A stretch of 64,000 nucleotides of DNA, taken from Bacillus pseudomycoides. Lineage in GTDB: Bacteria; Bacillota; Bacilli; Bacillales; Bacillaceae_G. The first letter of the stretch is position 1, and every line of letters begins with the position of its first letter. The translations under genes and the position numbers were made by a program. The DNA is taken from positions 1 to 64,000 of the forward strand of contig NZ_NUQE01000005.1 of the NCBI RefSeq assembly GCF_002582035.1, given 5' to 3'. The notes under the pieces were generated by a model. That model searched no databases, had not been told where the DNA came from, and worked only from the letters and a program-made list of their open reading frames with translations. Below, piece after piece: positions 24,213 to 32,077 of the stretch.

Positions 24213-24410
24213 ATGAGTGTAGAATATTTACGCTATTATGGCGTTAAAGTTGTTAACTTCTTAAGTATTTTGTTTGCTTTGATTTTCATTTTCAATGCAG
24301 GCAAGATTTTGACAGGGATTGGTTTTATTATCGGAGGACAAATTATATCATACATCATTAGTGGAGGACGATCTTCTGAGCAGTTGAAACGTGATTATTA
24401 CGGGTATTAA
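24213..24410 (+). CDS. Two-helix membrane protein, 65 aa
   Basis: Follows AGAGGAGG. Residues 14-30 (FLSILFALIFIFNAG) and 33-50 (LTGIGFIIGGQIISYII) form two membrane helices; the tail is charged. Phage small membrane proteins of this type may act as superinfection-exclusion or holin-like factors, but nothing specific is seen. Confidence 0.65.
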   Translation: MSVEYLRYYGVKVVNFLSILFALIFIFNAGKILTGIGFIIGGQIISYIISGGRSSEQLKRDYYGY

Positions 24411-24435
24411 AACTACAGTCTTGGGATGTTACATC

Positions 24436-24568
24436 ATGACAATTGATTGTAAATATTGTGATTATTGTAGTGGAGAAGGGCATGTATACTATAGAAGGTA
24501 CATCCAGAACATGCCCGGAATGCGAAGGAAATAGATATGAATGGGTAATTGTGAGAGATGATAAGTAA
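24436..24568 (+). pseudogene. Frameshifted zinc-ribbon small protein
   Basis: Frame 1 from ATG 24436 gives a Cys-rich start (CKYCDYCSGEGHVYYR) and stops at 24532. The +1 frame continues with a second Cys pair (GTSRTCPECEGNRYEW) to TAA 24566. Joined by skipping one base near 24498-24500, the two halves make a DnaJ-type zinc-finger protein of about 43 aa. This means a one-base insertion, a sequencing error or, less likely, frameshifting. The upstream ribosome site (GGGATG) is weak. Confidence 0.55.
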
Positions 24569-24622
24569 ATAAAAGTTCTATTTTACAAATAACAACTTAG
24601 TAGAAACGCAGAGGATGATATT

Positions 24623-25003
24623 ATGAATGCAGTTAACTTCAAAGAAATAGGAAAGATTCTACGTGATAAACGAAAAGAGAAAAATTTAACATTAGAATAT
24701 ATTGCTGATGAATTAGATATTAGCATAAACTACATGTCTCAACTAGAGCGAGGAGATAAAAATAAGAATCCTTCTGATCCCATCATTATTCAATTAAGTG
24801 AGATATTAGGGATAGATGAAAAGGTGCTATTTGAGGGATTTGGCAGACTTCCAGCATCTCTTGTTGAAGAGATAAAAAGTAATAGTGTTTTATTAGACAC
24901 TTTATATAAAATTTCAAACGATAATAATTTAACAAATGATGATCGTAATTCTTTGTATAATCAAATGCATGATTTATACTTAAACTATATAAATAAAAAA
25001 TGA
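24623..25003 (+). CDS. XRE-family regulator, 126 aa
   Basis: The HTH at residues 9-60 is typical (ILRDKRKEKNLTLEYIADEL; YMSQLERG). It is followed by a helical extension (LPASLVEEIKSNSVLLDTLY) often seen in prophage and ICE regulators of the SinR/ImmR type. It lies between arbitrium and the recombinase-like lysogeny genes, so it is a candidate secondary switch protein. A GAGGATGA site precedes it. Targets are unknown; the palindrome at 25513 is a possible operator. Confidence 0.78.
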   Translation: MNAVNFKEIGKILRDKRKEKNLTLEYIADELDISINYMSQLERGDKNKNPSDPIIIQLSEILGIDEKVLFEGFGRLPASLVEEIKSNSVLLDTLYKISNDNNLTNDDRNSLYNQMHDLYLNYINKK

Positions 25004-25029
25004 TTTAGATAGTTTGATAGGAGGACAAC

Positions 25030-25404
25030 ATGAGTCACAAAATTGGTAGTATAAGTACAAAATATATTATTCGTTTAATCATGCATGACCTAGAAACATA
25101 TATTAGCAGCGGAGAAAGAAAGTTAAATTTCTGTTCAGATTCCATTGATCCGGTCGATGAGTTGATTGCTGATTGGTTGGAATGGTTTGAAGAGTATCCT
25201 AAAGGAATAGTGCAAGAAGAACTGAAAGAAATTGAACAAGAAATAGGCGAATATATGGGTAGTATGAGCATATGGTCGCACGATGAAGAGGAAAGACAAG
25301 AATTTATAAGAAAGTTTGGTAAGTATTTTGGAGAGTATAAAGGCTTTTTACAGTTATTTGTAGATGTGTATAAAGAGGAATTGAATGATGAGTTGAGCTA
25401 TTAA
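25030..25404 (+). CDS. Acidic hypothetical protein, 124 aa
   Basis: Follows TAGGAGG, 26 bases after the XRE gene, so probably co-expressed. Strongly acidic with Trp/Phe residues (LIADWLEWFEEYPKG; DEEERQEFIRKFGKYF). An acidic mimic or anti-repressor partner of the XRE protein is conceivable, but no motif supports it. Confidence 0.65.
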   Translation: MSHKIGSISTKYIIRLIMHDLETYISSGERKLNFCSDSIDPVDELIADWLEWFEEYPKGIVQEELKEIEQEIGEYMGSMSIWSHDEEERQEFIRKFGKYFGEYKGFLQLFVDVYKEELNDELSY

Positions 25405-25494
25405 TATTTTGACCGTACATGGATTGGCATGGAACGGTATTTCAAGTGATAAATAAATTATATGATTAGTAGTTTTATTTAATTAATAGTGTGT

Positions 25495-25538
25495 TATAAT
25501 GAACACAAACATAGCGTGTTAACTTAAGTTAATGCGCT
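25495..25538 (+). promoter_or_regulatory. -10 box followed by a 26-bp palindrome
   Basis: TATAAT (25495-25500) follows a weak -35. The early transcribed region holds a palindrome: AGCG-TG-TTAACTT (25513-25525) mirrored by AAGTTAA-TG-CGCT (25526-25538). The central 14 bp TTAACTTAAGTTAA is perfect. It is a likely repressor operator or a 5' mRNA hairpin. Confidence 0.6.
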
Positions 25539-25564
25539 TATTGTTTAAGAAGGGAGAGGAATAT

Positions 25565-25780
25565 ATGTCACAAGAGAGAAACATATTACAAGCTCTTAGA
25601 AATGAATATGCAGCGGTTGGGATTGATTTATCAAATACATCTGACGGTGAATTACAACAACGTATAGCAGCTAACATAAAGGAGTTTAAATTAGTTCAAT
25701 TTAATGATGAAATTTGTACCGACATAGATCAATTAGCAAGCGAGTATTCTAATGCATTGAAAAAAGTAGGGAGGGGATGA
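25565..25780 (+). CDS. Hypothetical protein, 71 aa
   Basis: ATG 25565 follows AGGGAGAGG; an earlier in-frame ATG at 25532 lies in the palindrome and has no site. Helical, slightly acidic (ERNILQALRNEYAAVGIDLS). First gene behind the palindrome-controlled promoter. Confidence 0.65.
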   Translation: MSQERNILQALRNEYAAVGIDLSNTSDGELQQRIAANIKEFKLVQFNDEICTDIDQLASEYSNALKKVGRG

Positions 25781-25781
25781 A

Positions 25782-25946
25782 ATGATTACAGGAGCAATTC
25801 CATATCGAAGTTTTAAAGAGCAAGCACATATTATCCGGTCATTGAAGCAAAAACATAAGAAAATTAGAATTAAGATTATGGAAGATGTTGTGTTTTATGA
25901 ATTGAAAGAAGGCAAGTTAGTTGATGGAACTGTTGTTTATACATAA
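25782..25946 (+). CDS. Hypothetical protein, 54 aa
   Basis: ATG 25782 follows the previous stop by one base, with GGGAGGGG just upstream. Very basic middle (LKQKHKKIRIKI) between beta-like ends; nucleic-acid binding is possible. No family is recognised. Confidence 0.65.
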   Translation: MITGAIPYRSFKEQAHIIRSLKQKHKKIRIKIMEDVVFYELKEGKLVDGTVVYT

Positions 25947-26001
25947 ATTATATAATTGATTGTCAATACATATAAAAACCAATAAAGGGAAGGAGTAAAA
26001 A

Positions 26002-26391
26002 ATGACTAGGTTAACGACAGGACAAATGATAGATCGTTTAGGTTTAGAGGATACCGCAGTAAATCAAGATGGATACATAGTTGGATATGACCATAAAGGA
26101 AATTTATTAATGTGGGAAGTAAATGAAGAAAAACCAGAAATCAAAGAAGGAAATGAATTCCTTGTATATTTCCCTTGGGTAAGAAATGACACATGGGAAA
26201 TCAGACATCATTTCGTGTCATTTGAGGAAGCGCAAAGGGCATTTGCAGATGGTCAAAATATTACATATGTACATAGTGATGACATGGAATACAAATTTAT
26301 TGATGGCAAATATGATCATTTTGAAAGACTAGCTAAAGACAACATTGCTTTACATGAGTTAATGCAAGGAAGATGGATTATTGAAAATTAA
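26002..26391 (+). CDS. Hypothetical protein, 129 aa
   Basis: Follows GGGAAGGAG. A mixed alpha/beta, acidic protein with many aromatic residues (FLVYFPWVRNDTWEIRHHF). No motif is recognised. Confidence 0.65.
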   Translation: MTRLTTGQMIDRLGLEDTAVNQDGYIVGYDHKGNLLMWEVNEEKPEIKEGNEFLVYFPWVRNDTWEIRHHFVSFEEAQRAFADGQNITYVHSDDMEYKFIDGKYDHFERLAKDNIALHELMQGRWIIEN

Positions 26392-26438
26392 GTAAAATAT
26401 TATTTTCATAGAGAATTAATAAATAAGGAGGATTCAAA

Positions 26439-26642
26439 TTGGATAAGGAAAAGAAGCCAAAATATAGTTTCAACCTAATGGTTATGGGACAAAACATGAT
26501 TTTTCAGCACTTTATAACAACTGATATCAATCTATTGGAAAACTACAAAAACGCAATTATGTTAGGTAATGGGTTTATTTCGTGGGAGAAAGGCGCAATT
26601 GATACAAAACAAATTGTAGGTATTGTTGATACTACTGTTTAA
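26439..26642 (+). CDS. Hypothetical protein, 67 aa
   Basis: TTG 26439 follows AAGGAGG. A small, probably beta-sandwich-like protein (YSFNLMVMGQNMIFQHFITT). Unknown function. The next gene is on the other strand and converges on it. Confidence 0.62.
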   Translation: MDKEKKPKYSFNLMVMGQNMIFQHFITTDINLLENYKNAIMLGNGFISWEKGAIDTKQIVGIVDTTV

Positions 26643-26656
26643 GTTTCAAGAGCGCT

Positions 26657-26833
26657 CTAAATACTTTTCTTCATACTACAGTTACGGCATTCTCTAATGA
26701 ATTTACCGTTACCAACAGAGGATTTAAATAAACTGTGATCACAATAGTCACAACGTCCACTATTTTTATCTGGGTATTCACGATAGTCATAGATTTTGTC
26801 TAGGTCAATGTTGTCTTTGTTTAAAGTAGTCAT
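26657..26833 (-). CDS. Zinc-ribbon microprotein, 58 aa
   Basis: A minus-strand ORF with AAAGGTGA before its ATG (CAT at 26831-26833). It has two CxxC pairs (CDYC at residues 28-31 and CRNC at 49-52) spaced as in a treble-clef or zinc ribbon, and a basic end. The reversed orientation inside a long plus-strand run suggests independent control. It might bind DNA, RNA or a host protein. Confidence 0.68.
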   Translation of the reverse strand: MTTLNKDNIDLDKIYDYREYPDKNSGRCDYCDHSLFKSSVGNGKFIRECRNCSMKKSI

Positions 26834-26929
26834 GAGGTAATCACCTTTCTTTATGAATTACACCTAGACAATGATAACAGGAAAGTTGGAGAATTTAAAG
26901 AGCTAAAGAAAGTATAGGGAGGAATATAA

Positions 26930-27112
26930 ATGAACTGGCTATATAAGAAAGAAGATCATATGACAAGATTTTTCGGAACAAATTGGAATAATCGTATTTC
27001 ATTGAAGCGTTGGCATAAAACAGGTTTAGATAAACGTGGTTTCTATTTTTACAATGGTTATATGGAATTTCAAATAGGTCGGTGGGTTTTAAGATATAAA
27101 AACAATAAGTAA
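26930..27112 (+). CDS. Basic hypothetical protein, 60 aa
   Basis: Follows GGGAGGAATA. Rich in aromatic and basic residues (TNWNNRISLKRWHKTGLDKR). Possible nucleic-acid binding. No family is recognised. Confidence 0.62.
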   Translation: MNWLYKKEDHMTRFFGTNWNNRISLKRWHKTGLDKRGFYFYNGYMEFQIGRWVLRYKNNK

Positions 27113-27158
27113 AACATTCCTTTTAAATGAAATAAATACATAAGTGTAGGTGATATTC

Positions 27159-27350
27159 GTGAAAGAATGTAATAATTGTGTATACATAAAAACTCACATT
27201 AATTATGGAAAGATGAAGGAGTTGAAAACAGACGGTGTAATATTCTTTTCATATTGTGAGAATGGAAATGTTCCATATAAAGGAGAAATTGAGGATTTCA
27301 ATCAAGCGGAAGCTTGCAAATATTATAGTGAAGACGAATGGGTTAAATAA
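27159..27350 (+). CDS. Four-cysteine small protein, 63 aa
   Basis: GTG 27159 is used because TAGGTGA precedes it closely. CNNC at residues 4-7 and two later cysteines (YCENG, ACKYY) could bind zinc. Its size and pattern recall small phage zinc proteins of unknown role. Confidence 0.65.
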   Translation: MKECNNCVYIKTHINYGKMKELKTDGVIFFSYCENGNVPYKGEIEDFNQAEACKYYSEDEWVK

Positions 27351-27364
27351 GGAGGATTAAATGA

Positions 27365-27796
27365 ATGCTATACAAGGAGTTCTCAAAATTAATTGGCTCT
27401 AAAATAAAAGCTGGCGATGAAGTTTTTATATGCGATTATCGGTTCAATGATATTGATAATAAAGCAATAAGACACGTTAAACCACAGAAAGTTGTTTTAT
27501 TTAGCAATGATGATCTTCCGAAGAATAAGACTGTATACTATTCCGAATATCATTTCAGACCTTTAAACGCAAAAGGAAAAGCATTATCTAAAATTATCGC
27601 TCCATATGACAATACTGGATATAGAAGTTATACAGGCGTATCATTGAATATCTTCTTAACTGAAGAAGAGTGTGTAGAACATTATAAGCAGCAATGTGAA
27701 GAAATTATTGAACGATTTGAAAAAGCAAAACTAGATAAAGCAAAGTATTTTGATGAAATGATTAATGAAGTACAAGAAGAGATTAATAATCTGTAA
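27365..27796 (+). CDS. Hypothetical protein, 143 aa
   Basis: ATG 27365 lies nine bases after GGAGG; the ATG at 27361 is in another frame and gives only 13 codons. An N-terminal alpha/beta part (KAGDEVFICDYRFNDIDNK) is followed by a C-terminal charged helix (CEEIIERFEKAKLDKAKYF). No family is recognised. Confidence 0.65.
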   Translation: MLYKEFSKLIGSKIKAGDEVFICDYRFNDIDNKAIRHVKPQKVVLFSNDDLPKNKTVYYSEYHFRPLNAKGKALSKIIAPYDNTGYRSYTGVSLNIFLTEEECVEHYKQQCEEIIERFEKAKLDKAKYFDEMINEVQEEINNL

Positions 27797-27834
27797 AAGA
27801 TAACTTTTACATAAATTAATAAGGGAGTGATAAA

Positions 27835-28182
27835 GTGTTTTATGAAATAGAGATTAAGGTTTATCATGGGAACGAATGGAGTAATACCACTACAACATCC
27901 TGTATAAAAAGAAACAAATTAATATTTAAAAATGAATTAATACAGGAAGCAAAACAAGAAACAGATTCAATGATAATTAATAGGCTTAATTATTTTTATA
28001 AGGATTGTCAGTTTGATTTTATAAAGGCTTATCATAAATACGGAGTTACCTTCAACGGAACGGCAAATATTAGAAATAGATTAACAGGGAAATATCAAAC
28101 TGTTTATTCTGTTGATTGGGATAAGGATCACTGGAATTTACATTTCAAACAGTATCTAGCAGATAAGTTAAATTTACATTAA
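27835..28182 (+). CDS. Hypothetical protein, 115 aa
   Basis: GTG 27835 follows AGGGAGTGA. Beta-rich start (FYEIEIKVYHGNEWSNTTTT), helical middle. No motif is recognised. Confidence 0.65.
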   Translation: MFYEIEIKVYHGNEWSNTTTTSCIKRNKLIFKNELIQEAKQETDSMIINRLNYFYKDCQFDFIKAYHKYGVTFNGTANIRNRLTGKYQTVYSVDWDKDHWNLHFKQYLADKLNLH

Positions 28183-28224
28183 AAACTCTGTTTTAAGTAA
28201 AATAATAAGGGAGAGAAAATACAT

Positions 28225-28383
28225 ATGGAAATGGAATTGAATGAACTATTTGAGCGTGTAAATGAGTTAACAGTAAAGTTCCCACATCTAACAAAAGAAG
28301 AAGTCAAGGAGCTTCGTACACTTGCTAGAAACTTAAGCTGCGAGTGTGATAATGCTTTATATGAGTGGAGAGAAGAAAAGTAA
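28225..28383 (+). CDS. Hypothetical protein, 52 aa
   Basis: ATG 28225 after GGGAGAG. A two-helix protein (ELFERVNELTVKFPHL; EVKELRTLARNL) with a CEC near the end. Its stop directly touches the next start codon. Confidence 0.62.
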   Translation: MEMELNELFERVNELTVKFPHLTKEEVKELRTLARNLSCECDNALYEWREEK

Positions 28384-28563
28384 ATGACAAAAGAAGAATT
28401 TGAAAATGGCTATTGTCAACGGTCAGGAATTACAGTTGAAGAGTATAATAATGAGTTTAATTTAATAACTTTACCATGTGATTGCGGAGAAGACGGATGT
28501 GAAGGATGGGCTGCCGTTACGAATACGCCTAGGATGATTGAGATTCATAAAAGAGAGTTTTAA
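28384..28563 (+). CDS. Cysteine-rich small protein, 59 aa
   Basis: ATG 28384 begins immediately after the previous TAA, so expression is probably coupled. PCDCGEDGCEGW (residues 31-42) is a compact metal-binding loop that I remember from small Bacillus phage proteins. Function unknown. Confidence 0.68.
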   Translation: MTKEEFENGYCQRSGITVEEYNNEFNLITLPCDCGEDGCEGWAAVTNTPRMIEIHKREF

Positions 28564-28595
28564 ATAGAATAATAACAAGAGGAGGTTGTTTTAGA

Positions 28596-28823
28596 ATGGA
28601 ACAAAGGATCATTATTAGAAAAGGTAATAAGTTCAAGGACGAGGAGAACATTTTAAAATTGGATTATAAACATGCTCACTTTTCAACCTATGAGAACTTC
28701 GATAATTATTTACATATTCAATTAGGAAACTATAATGACCTAAATGTTTATGTTCAAATGTCCCCATATGAAGCAGAAAGAGTGCTAGAAGATTTACTGG
28801 AGAAGGTAAGGGAATTAAAATAA
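28596..28823 (+). CDS. Hypothetical protein, 75 aa
   Basis: Follows AGAGGAGG. Beta-rich followed by a final helix (SPYEAERVLEDLLEKV). Last plus-strand gene before the convergent RHH gene; no family is recognised. Confidence 0.65.
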   Translation: MEQRIIIRKGNKFKDEENILKLDYKHAHFSTYENFDNYLHIQLGNYNDLNVYVQMSPYEAERVLEDLLEKVRELK

Positions 28824-28928
28824 AATAAAAAGCAGATTTCACATAGAAATAAGATAATGTAAGCACTTGTTAATCATGACAGGTGCTTTTTATTTTGGTT
28901 ATTTATAAATAAATTACCTATGAAAATT

Positions 28929-28960
28929 AAAAACCTCACTTTATTTAATGAGGTTTTTTC
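28929..28960. terminator. Bidirectional terminator
   Basis: AAAAACCTCA (28929-28938) pairs with TGAGGTTTTT (28949-28958), with T-runs on both strands. It serves the plus-strand small genes and the minus-strand RHH gene, whose stop codon (28945-28947) lies in the loop. Confidence 0.85.
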
Positions 28961-29109
28961 TTGTTTAATAAATCTTCAATTGCTTCATCTAAAAGTTTAC
29001 TCATTGGTACTTTCGAATCATCTGACAATTCTTTTAGTCTATCATATAATTCAATTTTAACCGCATTTGATAAAGGTTTTCTTGTTTTTAATCCACGATT
29101 ACTTTTCAT
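28945..29109 (-). CDS. Ribbon-helix-helix DNA-binding protein, 54 aa
   Basis: Minus strand, with GGAGGAGTGA before its ATG. KPLSNAVKIELYDRLKELSD then KVPMSKLLDEAIEDLL is a textbook RHH (Arc/ParG/CopG) fold at residues 11-48. It probably represses a promoter in the 130-bp divergent gap it shares with the homing endonuclease gene at 29240. An antitoxin-like role is possible, but no partner toxin lies next to it. Confidence 0.75.
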   Translation of the reverse strand: MKSNRGLKTRKPLSNAVKIELYDRLKELSDDSKVPMSKLLDEAIEDLLNKKKPH

Positions 29110-29239
29110 AAAATCACTCCTCCGAATTTAGTATAAACTATCTAGAAACTACTTGCAACTACATGTAGTTTTTGTTATATTAGATATAAGGGGAGAGGCA
29201 TGTGAAAATAAGCTGTATTAAAGATAAGGAGATAAAGAA

Positions 29240-30790
29240 ATGGCTATTTTAGAGAAAGAAGTATGGATCGGATTAGGCGGAAGTAATAAAAAACATTTTG
29301 AGAGTTTAGGCTATACTATACCAAAAGGAAAAGATAAATGGGGCAAAATTAGAGTTCCAAGAGGAACTAAAATATTAGTGAAAGTTAATGATATGCCAAA
29401 AAGAAGTAAAGTGAAATTAACTAAAATATGCGATATTTGTGGTGGAATTATCTATAATCAGCCATATGAAGCTATTTTACAACAAAGAAAAGAAGGAAAT
29501 GGGAAAGACAGATGTTTAAAATGTGCATCTATACAAACGGGAATTAATAAAAAAGATAATGTGAAATATGAAAATTCGTTTGAATATTGGGCTAAAACTA
29601 ATAATAAAGAATATTTATTAAATGAATTTAGTGATAAAAATGAAAAAAGACCATATGAAATTTCATATGGAAATAGTGATTATTATTTGTGGAATTGTCA
29701 TAAATGTAAAGGTCAATATACTGCAAAACTATCGAATAGAGTCAGTTTGGACAGAAATTGTCCTTATTGTGCTGGTAGAAAAGTGTTAATCGGATTCAAT
29801 GATTTATGGACTACTTATCCAGAAGTCGCTAAATTGTTGCTTAATCCAGAAAGAGGATATGAAATATCATATGGTAGTAATCGAAAAGAATTTTTTAAAT
29901 GTAACGAATGTGGAAATATTGAATCAAAATGCACTTTTCAAGTTGTGACTCTAGGATATAGTTGTGTCGCATGTTCTGATTCGATTAGTTATCCAGAAAA
30001 GATGATGTTTTCGATATTAAAACAGTTAGGAGTGAATTTTGAACCACAAAAAACTTTCAAGTGGTCTAAAAATGTTATTTGTGGTAATAAAAAATTAAAT
30101 GGCAGCAAGAGATACGATTTTTATGTGGAAGAATTTGATTGTATTATTGAAACTCACGGTGAACAACATTATGAGAAAGGTTTTAATAAAAGTCGTTTGC
30201 TTGAAGAAGAACAAGAGAATGATGAATTAAAAGAGAAGTTAGCAATAAGTAATGGAATTAAGAATTATATTGTTATTGATGCAAGATACAGTTCATTAGA
30301 ATGGATTAAAAATAAAATAATTGAATCTAAATTGTCTGATATGTTTGATTTGTCCGAAATAAATTGGATAGAGGCTCATGAATTTTCTTGTAGTAGTTTA
30401 GTCAAAGAAGTGTGTGATTTATGGAGTAATGGTATTAAAAGCACACTGAAAATAAGTGATTTAACAAAGCTTCATTTCTCAACAGTAACAAAATACCTTA
30501 AACAAGGAGTGGAACTAGGCTGGTGTGACTATGATCCGAAAGAAGCGATGAAAAGAACAGGAAAATTAAATGGTAAAAAGAATAAAAAACAAATCGTTCA
30601 ATTAACAATAGATGGAGAGTTTATAAAAGAATGGGATAGCGCAACTGATGCTTGTAATGTTTTAAATACTAATGGTGCTAGTATTTCTAATGTGCTTACA
30701 GGAAAAAATTTAACAGCAGGCGGATTTAAATGGATGTATAAAAAAGATTTTAACGAACTAAAGCATAATAAACTTAACAATTGTCAATAA
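29240..30790 (+). CDS. Free-standing homing endonuclease (Vsr-like/EDxHD type)
   Basis: A 516-aa modular nuclease. Residues ~60-105 hold a CDIC/CLKC zinc site. Two zinc-ribbon repeats follow (~150-185, CHKC then CPYC; ~215-255, CNEC then CVAC), with the phrase GFNDLWTTYPEVAKLL between them. The nuclease core is near 290-350: RYDFYVEEFDCIIETHGEQH, which resembles the Vsr-like core of phage-borne I-Bth0305I-type enzymes. The C-terminus (~450-505) is a NUMOD1-like DNA-binding module (IVQLTIDGEFIKEWDSATDA). No intron is evident around it. It appears inserted within the lysogeny block. Confidence 0.8.
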   Translation: MAILEKEVWIGLGGSNKKHFESLGYTIPKGKDKWGKIRVPRGTKILVKVNDMPKRSKVKLTKICDICGGIIYNQPYEAILQQRKEGNGKDRCLKCASIQTGINKKDNVKYENSFEYWAKTNNKEYLLNEFSDKNEKRPYEISYGNSDYYLWNCHKCKGQYTAKLSNRVSLDRNCPYCAGRKVLIGFNDLWTTYPEVAKLLLNPERGYEISYGSNRKEFFKCNECGNIESKCTFQVVTLGYSCVACSDSISYPEKMMFSILKQLGVNFEPQKTFKWSKNVICGNKKLNGSKRYDFYVEEFDCIIETHGEQHYEKGFNKSRLLEEEQENDELKEKLAISNGIKNYIVIDARYSSLEWIKNKIIESKLSDMFDLSEINWIEAHEFSCSSLVKEVCDLWSNGIKSTLKISDLTKLHFSTVTKYLKQGVELGWCDYDPKEAMKRTGKLNGKKNKKQIVQLTIDGEFIKEWDSATDACNVLNTNGASISNVLTGKNLTAGGFKWMYKKDFNELKHNKLNNCQ

Positions 30791-30803
30791 TAGCGAGTGT
30801 TTT

Positions 30804-30824
30804 ATAAATAAATTATTGATTTAT
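30804..30824 (+). promoter_or_regulatory. Operator copy before the recombinase gene
   Basis: ATAAATAAATTAT-TGATTTAT is a near-perfect inverted repeat; a TATAAA at 30822-30827 has the same offset (18) from the operator start as in the strong promoters, but the -35 is poor. It could give autoregulation of the recombinase-repressor operon. Confidence 0.6.
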
Positions 30825-30893
30825 AAAAAGTTATAGTGTAAAATACAAAATAAAGATACATAAACAAAATAATTACAAAAGGGGGAGTTGTTT

Positions 30894-31952
30894 ATGTTAG
30901 CAAAGGGGAACGTGGTTAGTTTAAATTCTCATACAGTATATAAAGATATCATGTCCTATCTTAAAGGTGTTGGTGATCATAAAGAAAAAACAAGAGTTGC
31001 ATATGAAACGGATATTAGACAGTTCTTTAAGGTAATGGTAAATAAGGAAATCGAATTTCTAGAAGAAAGTGATTTAAAGTTTAAGCAAAATGATATCTTA
31101 TCATATAGACATGAACTAAAACAATCAGGTCTTGCGGCATCAACTATCAACAGGAAAATTACATCAATTAAACAATTATATGAAAACTTAGAGGCAAATG
31201 AATACAATGTTAGCTCAATTATATTTAATATCAAACGATTAAAGCACGTTCCAAATTCTTATGGAACATTAAGTAAAGAAGAAGCTGAACTTATGGCTGA
31301 GACAGTGTTTGATACAGAAAAAGAAAAACCACTTTCAAAACATTTAATGGTTATGTTAGCGATTAGAACATCTTTTCGTGAAGATGAGTTATTAAGATTA
31401 AAATGGAGTGACTTTGAGTATTATGAAGGGGTATATAAAGTAAGAACAGTTGGAAAGATGAATAAAGAGAATATAACAGCAATATCAACCGAGTTCTATG
31501 AAAAACTAAGGGGAATTGAAAAAGAACGCGCAGAGTATAGAGAAGATTGGCTGAAATATAATGGAAGAGATGAGGATGTAATATTTTATCTTACAGAAAA
31601 CCATGTGAAAGGAATGATGAATAGACTCAGAGAAAAATTAAATATCTCAAAAGAACGTAATATTGTGTTCCATTCATTTCGTAACGTAGCAATGAACTAT
31701 GAATACGAAAGAACTTCGGACATAGTAAAGGTTCAAAATCATAGTAAGCATAAATCATTGGATACTTTAAGAAATCACTACATGAAAAAAGAAATTGATT
31801 ATACAGATACTCCCGGAGTTGCTATGGATCGTGAATTAGAATGGGACTTCCTAGATGGTTTAAATATAGATGATTTCAAAGAATTTTTTATTACTAATAA
31901 ACATAAGCTTTATACACAAATTAAAAAATTTGCGGATAGTAAAAATAAATAA
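30894..31952 (+). CDS. Tyrosine recombinase, SPbeta YopP-like
   Basis: A 352-aa integrase-fold protein. The N-terminal SAM-like domain (residues ~10-110) is followed by a catalytic domain with Arg I in SFREDELLRLKW (~160-171), HSFR (~260-263) and a candidate nucleophile Tyr in RNHYM (~296). It may cut and join DNA, for example in resolution or integration, or regulate lysogeny. ATG 30894 is six bases after GGGGGAG; TTG 30888 is less likely. Order and size match SPbeta yopP, followed by yopQ- and yopR-sized genes. A missing second His/Lys motif means activity is not certain. Confidence 0.75.
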   Translation: MLAKGNVVSLNSHTVYKDIMSYLKGVGDHKEKTRVAYETDIRQFFKVMVNKEIEFLEESDLKFKQNDILSYRHELKQSGLAASTINRKITSIKQLYENLEANEYNVSSIIFNIKRLKHVPNSYGTLSKEEAELMAETVFDTEKEKPLSKHLMVMLAIRTSFREDELLRLKWSDFEYYEGVYKVRTVGKMNKENITAISTEFYEKLRGIEKERAEYREDWLKYNGRDEDVIFYLTENHVKGMMNRLREKLNISKERNIVFHSFRNVAMNYEYERTSDIVKVQNHSKHKSLDTLRNHYMKKEIDYTDTPGVAMDRELEWDFLDGLNIDDFKEFFITNKHKLYTQIKKFADSKNK

Positions 31953-31957
31953 TTAAT

Positions 31958-31995
31958 AAAAAAATAAACCGTAAATTATTTTTTACTTTTTTTAG
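31958..31995 (+). terminator. AT-only terminator-like hairpin
   Basis: AAAAAATAA (31959-31967) and TTATTTTTT (31976-31984) pair, followed by ACTTTTTTT. The stem is weak because it lacks G-C pairs, so it may only attenuate transcription into the DGQHR gene. Confidence 0.5.
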
Positions 31996-32077
31996 AATCC
32001 ATAGACATGAAGTAAAATAAATAATATTATAAGGGTAAGTAATTGTTAAAAGCTATTACTAAATGGAGGTGCAAAAA

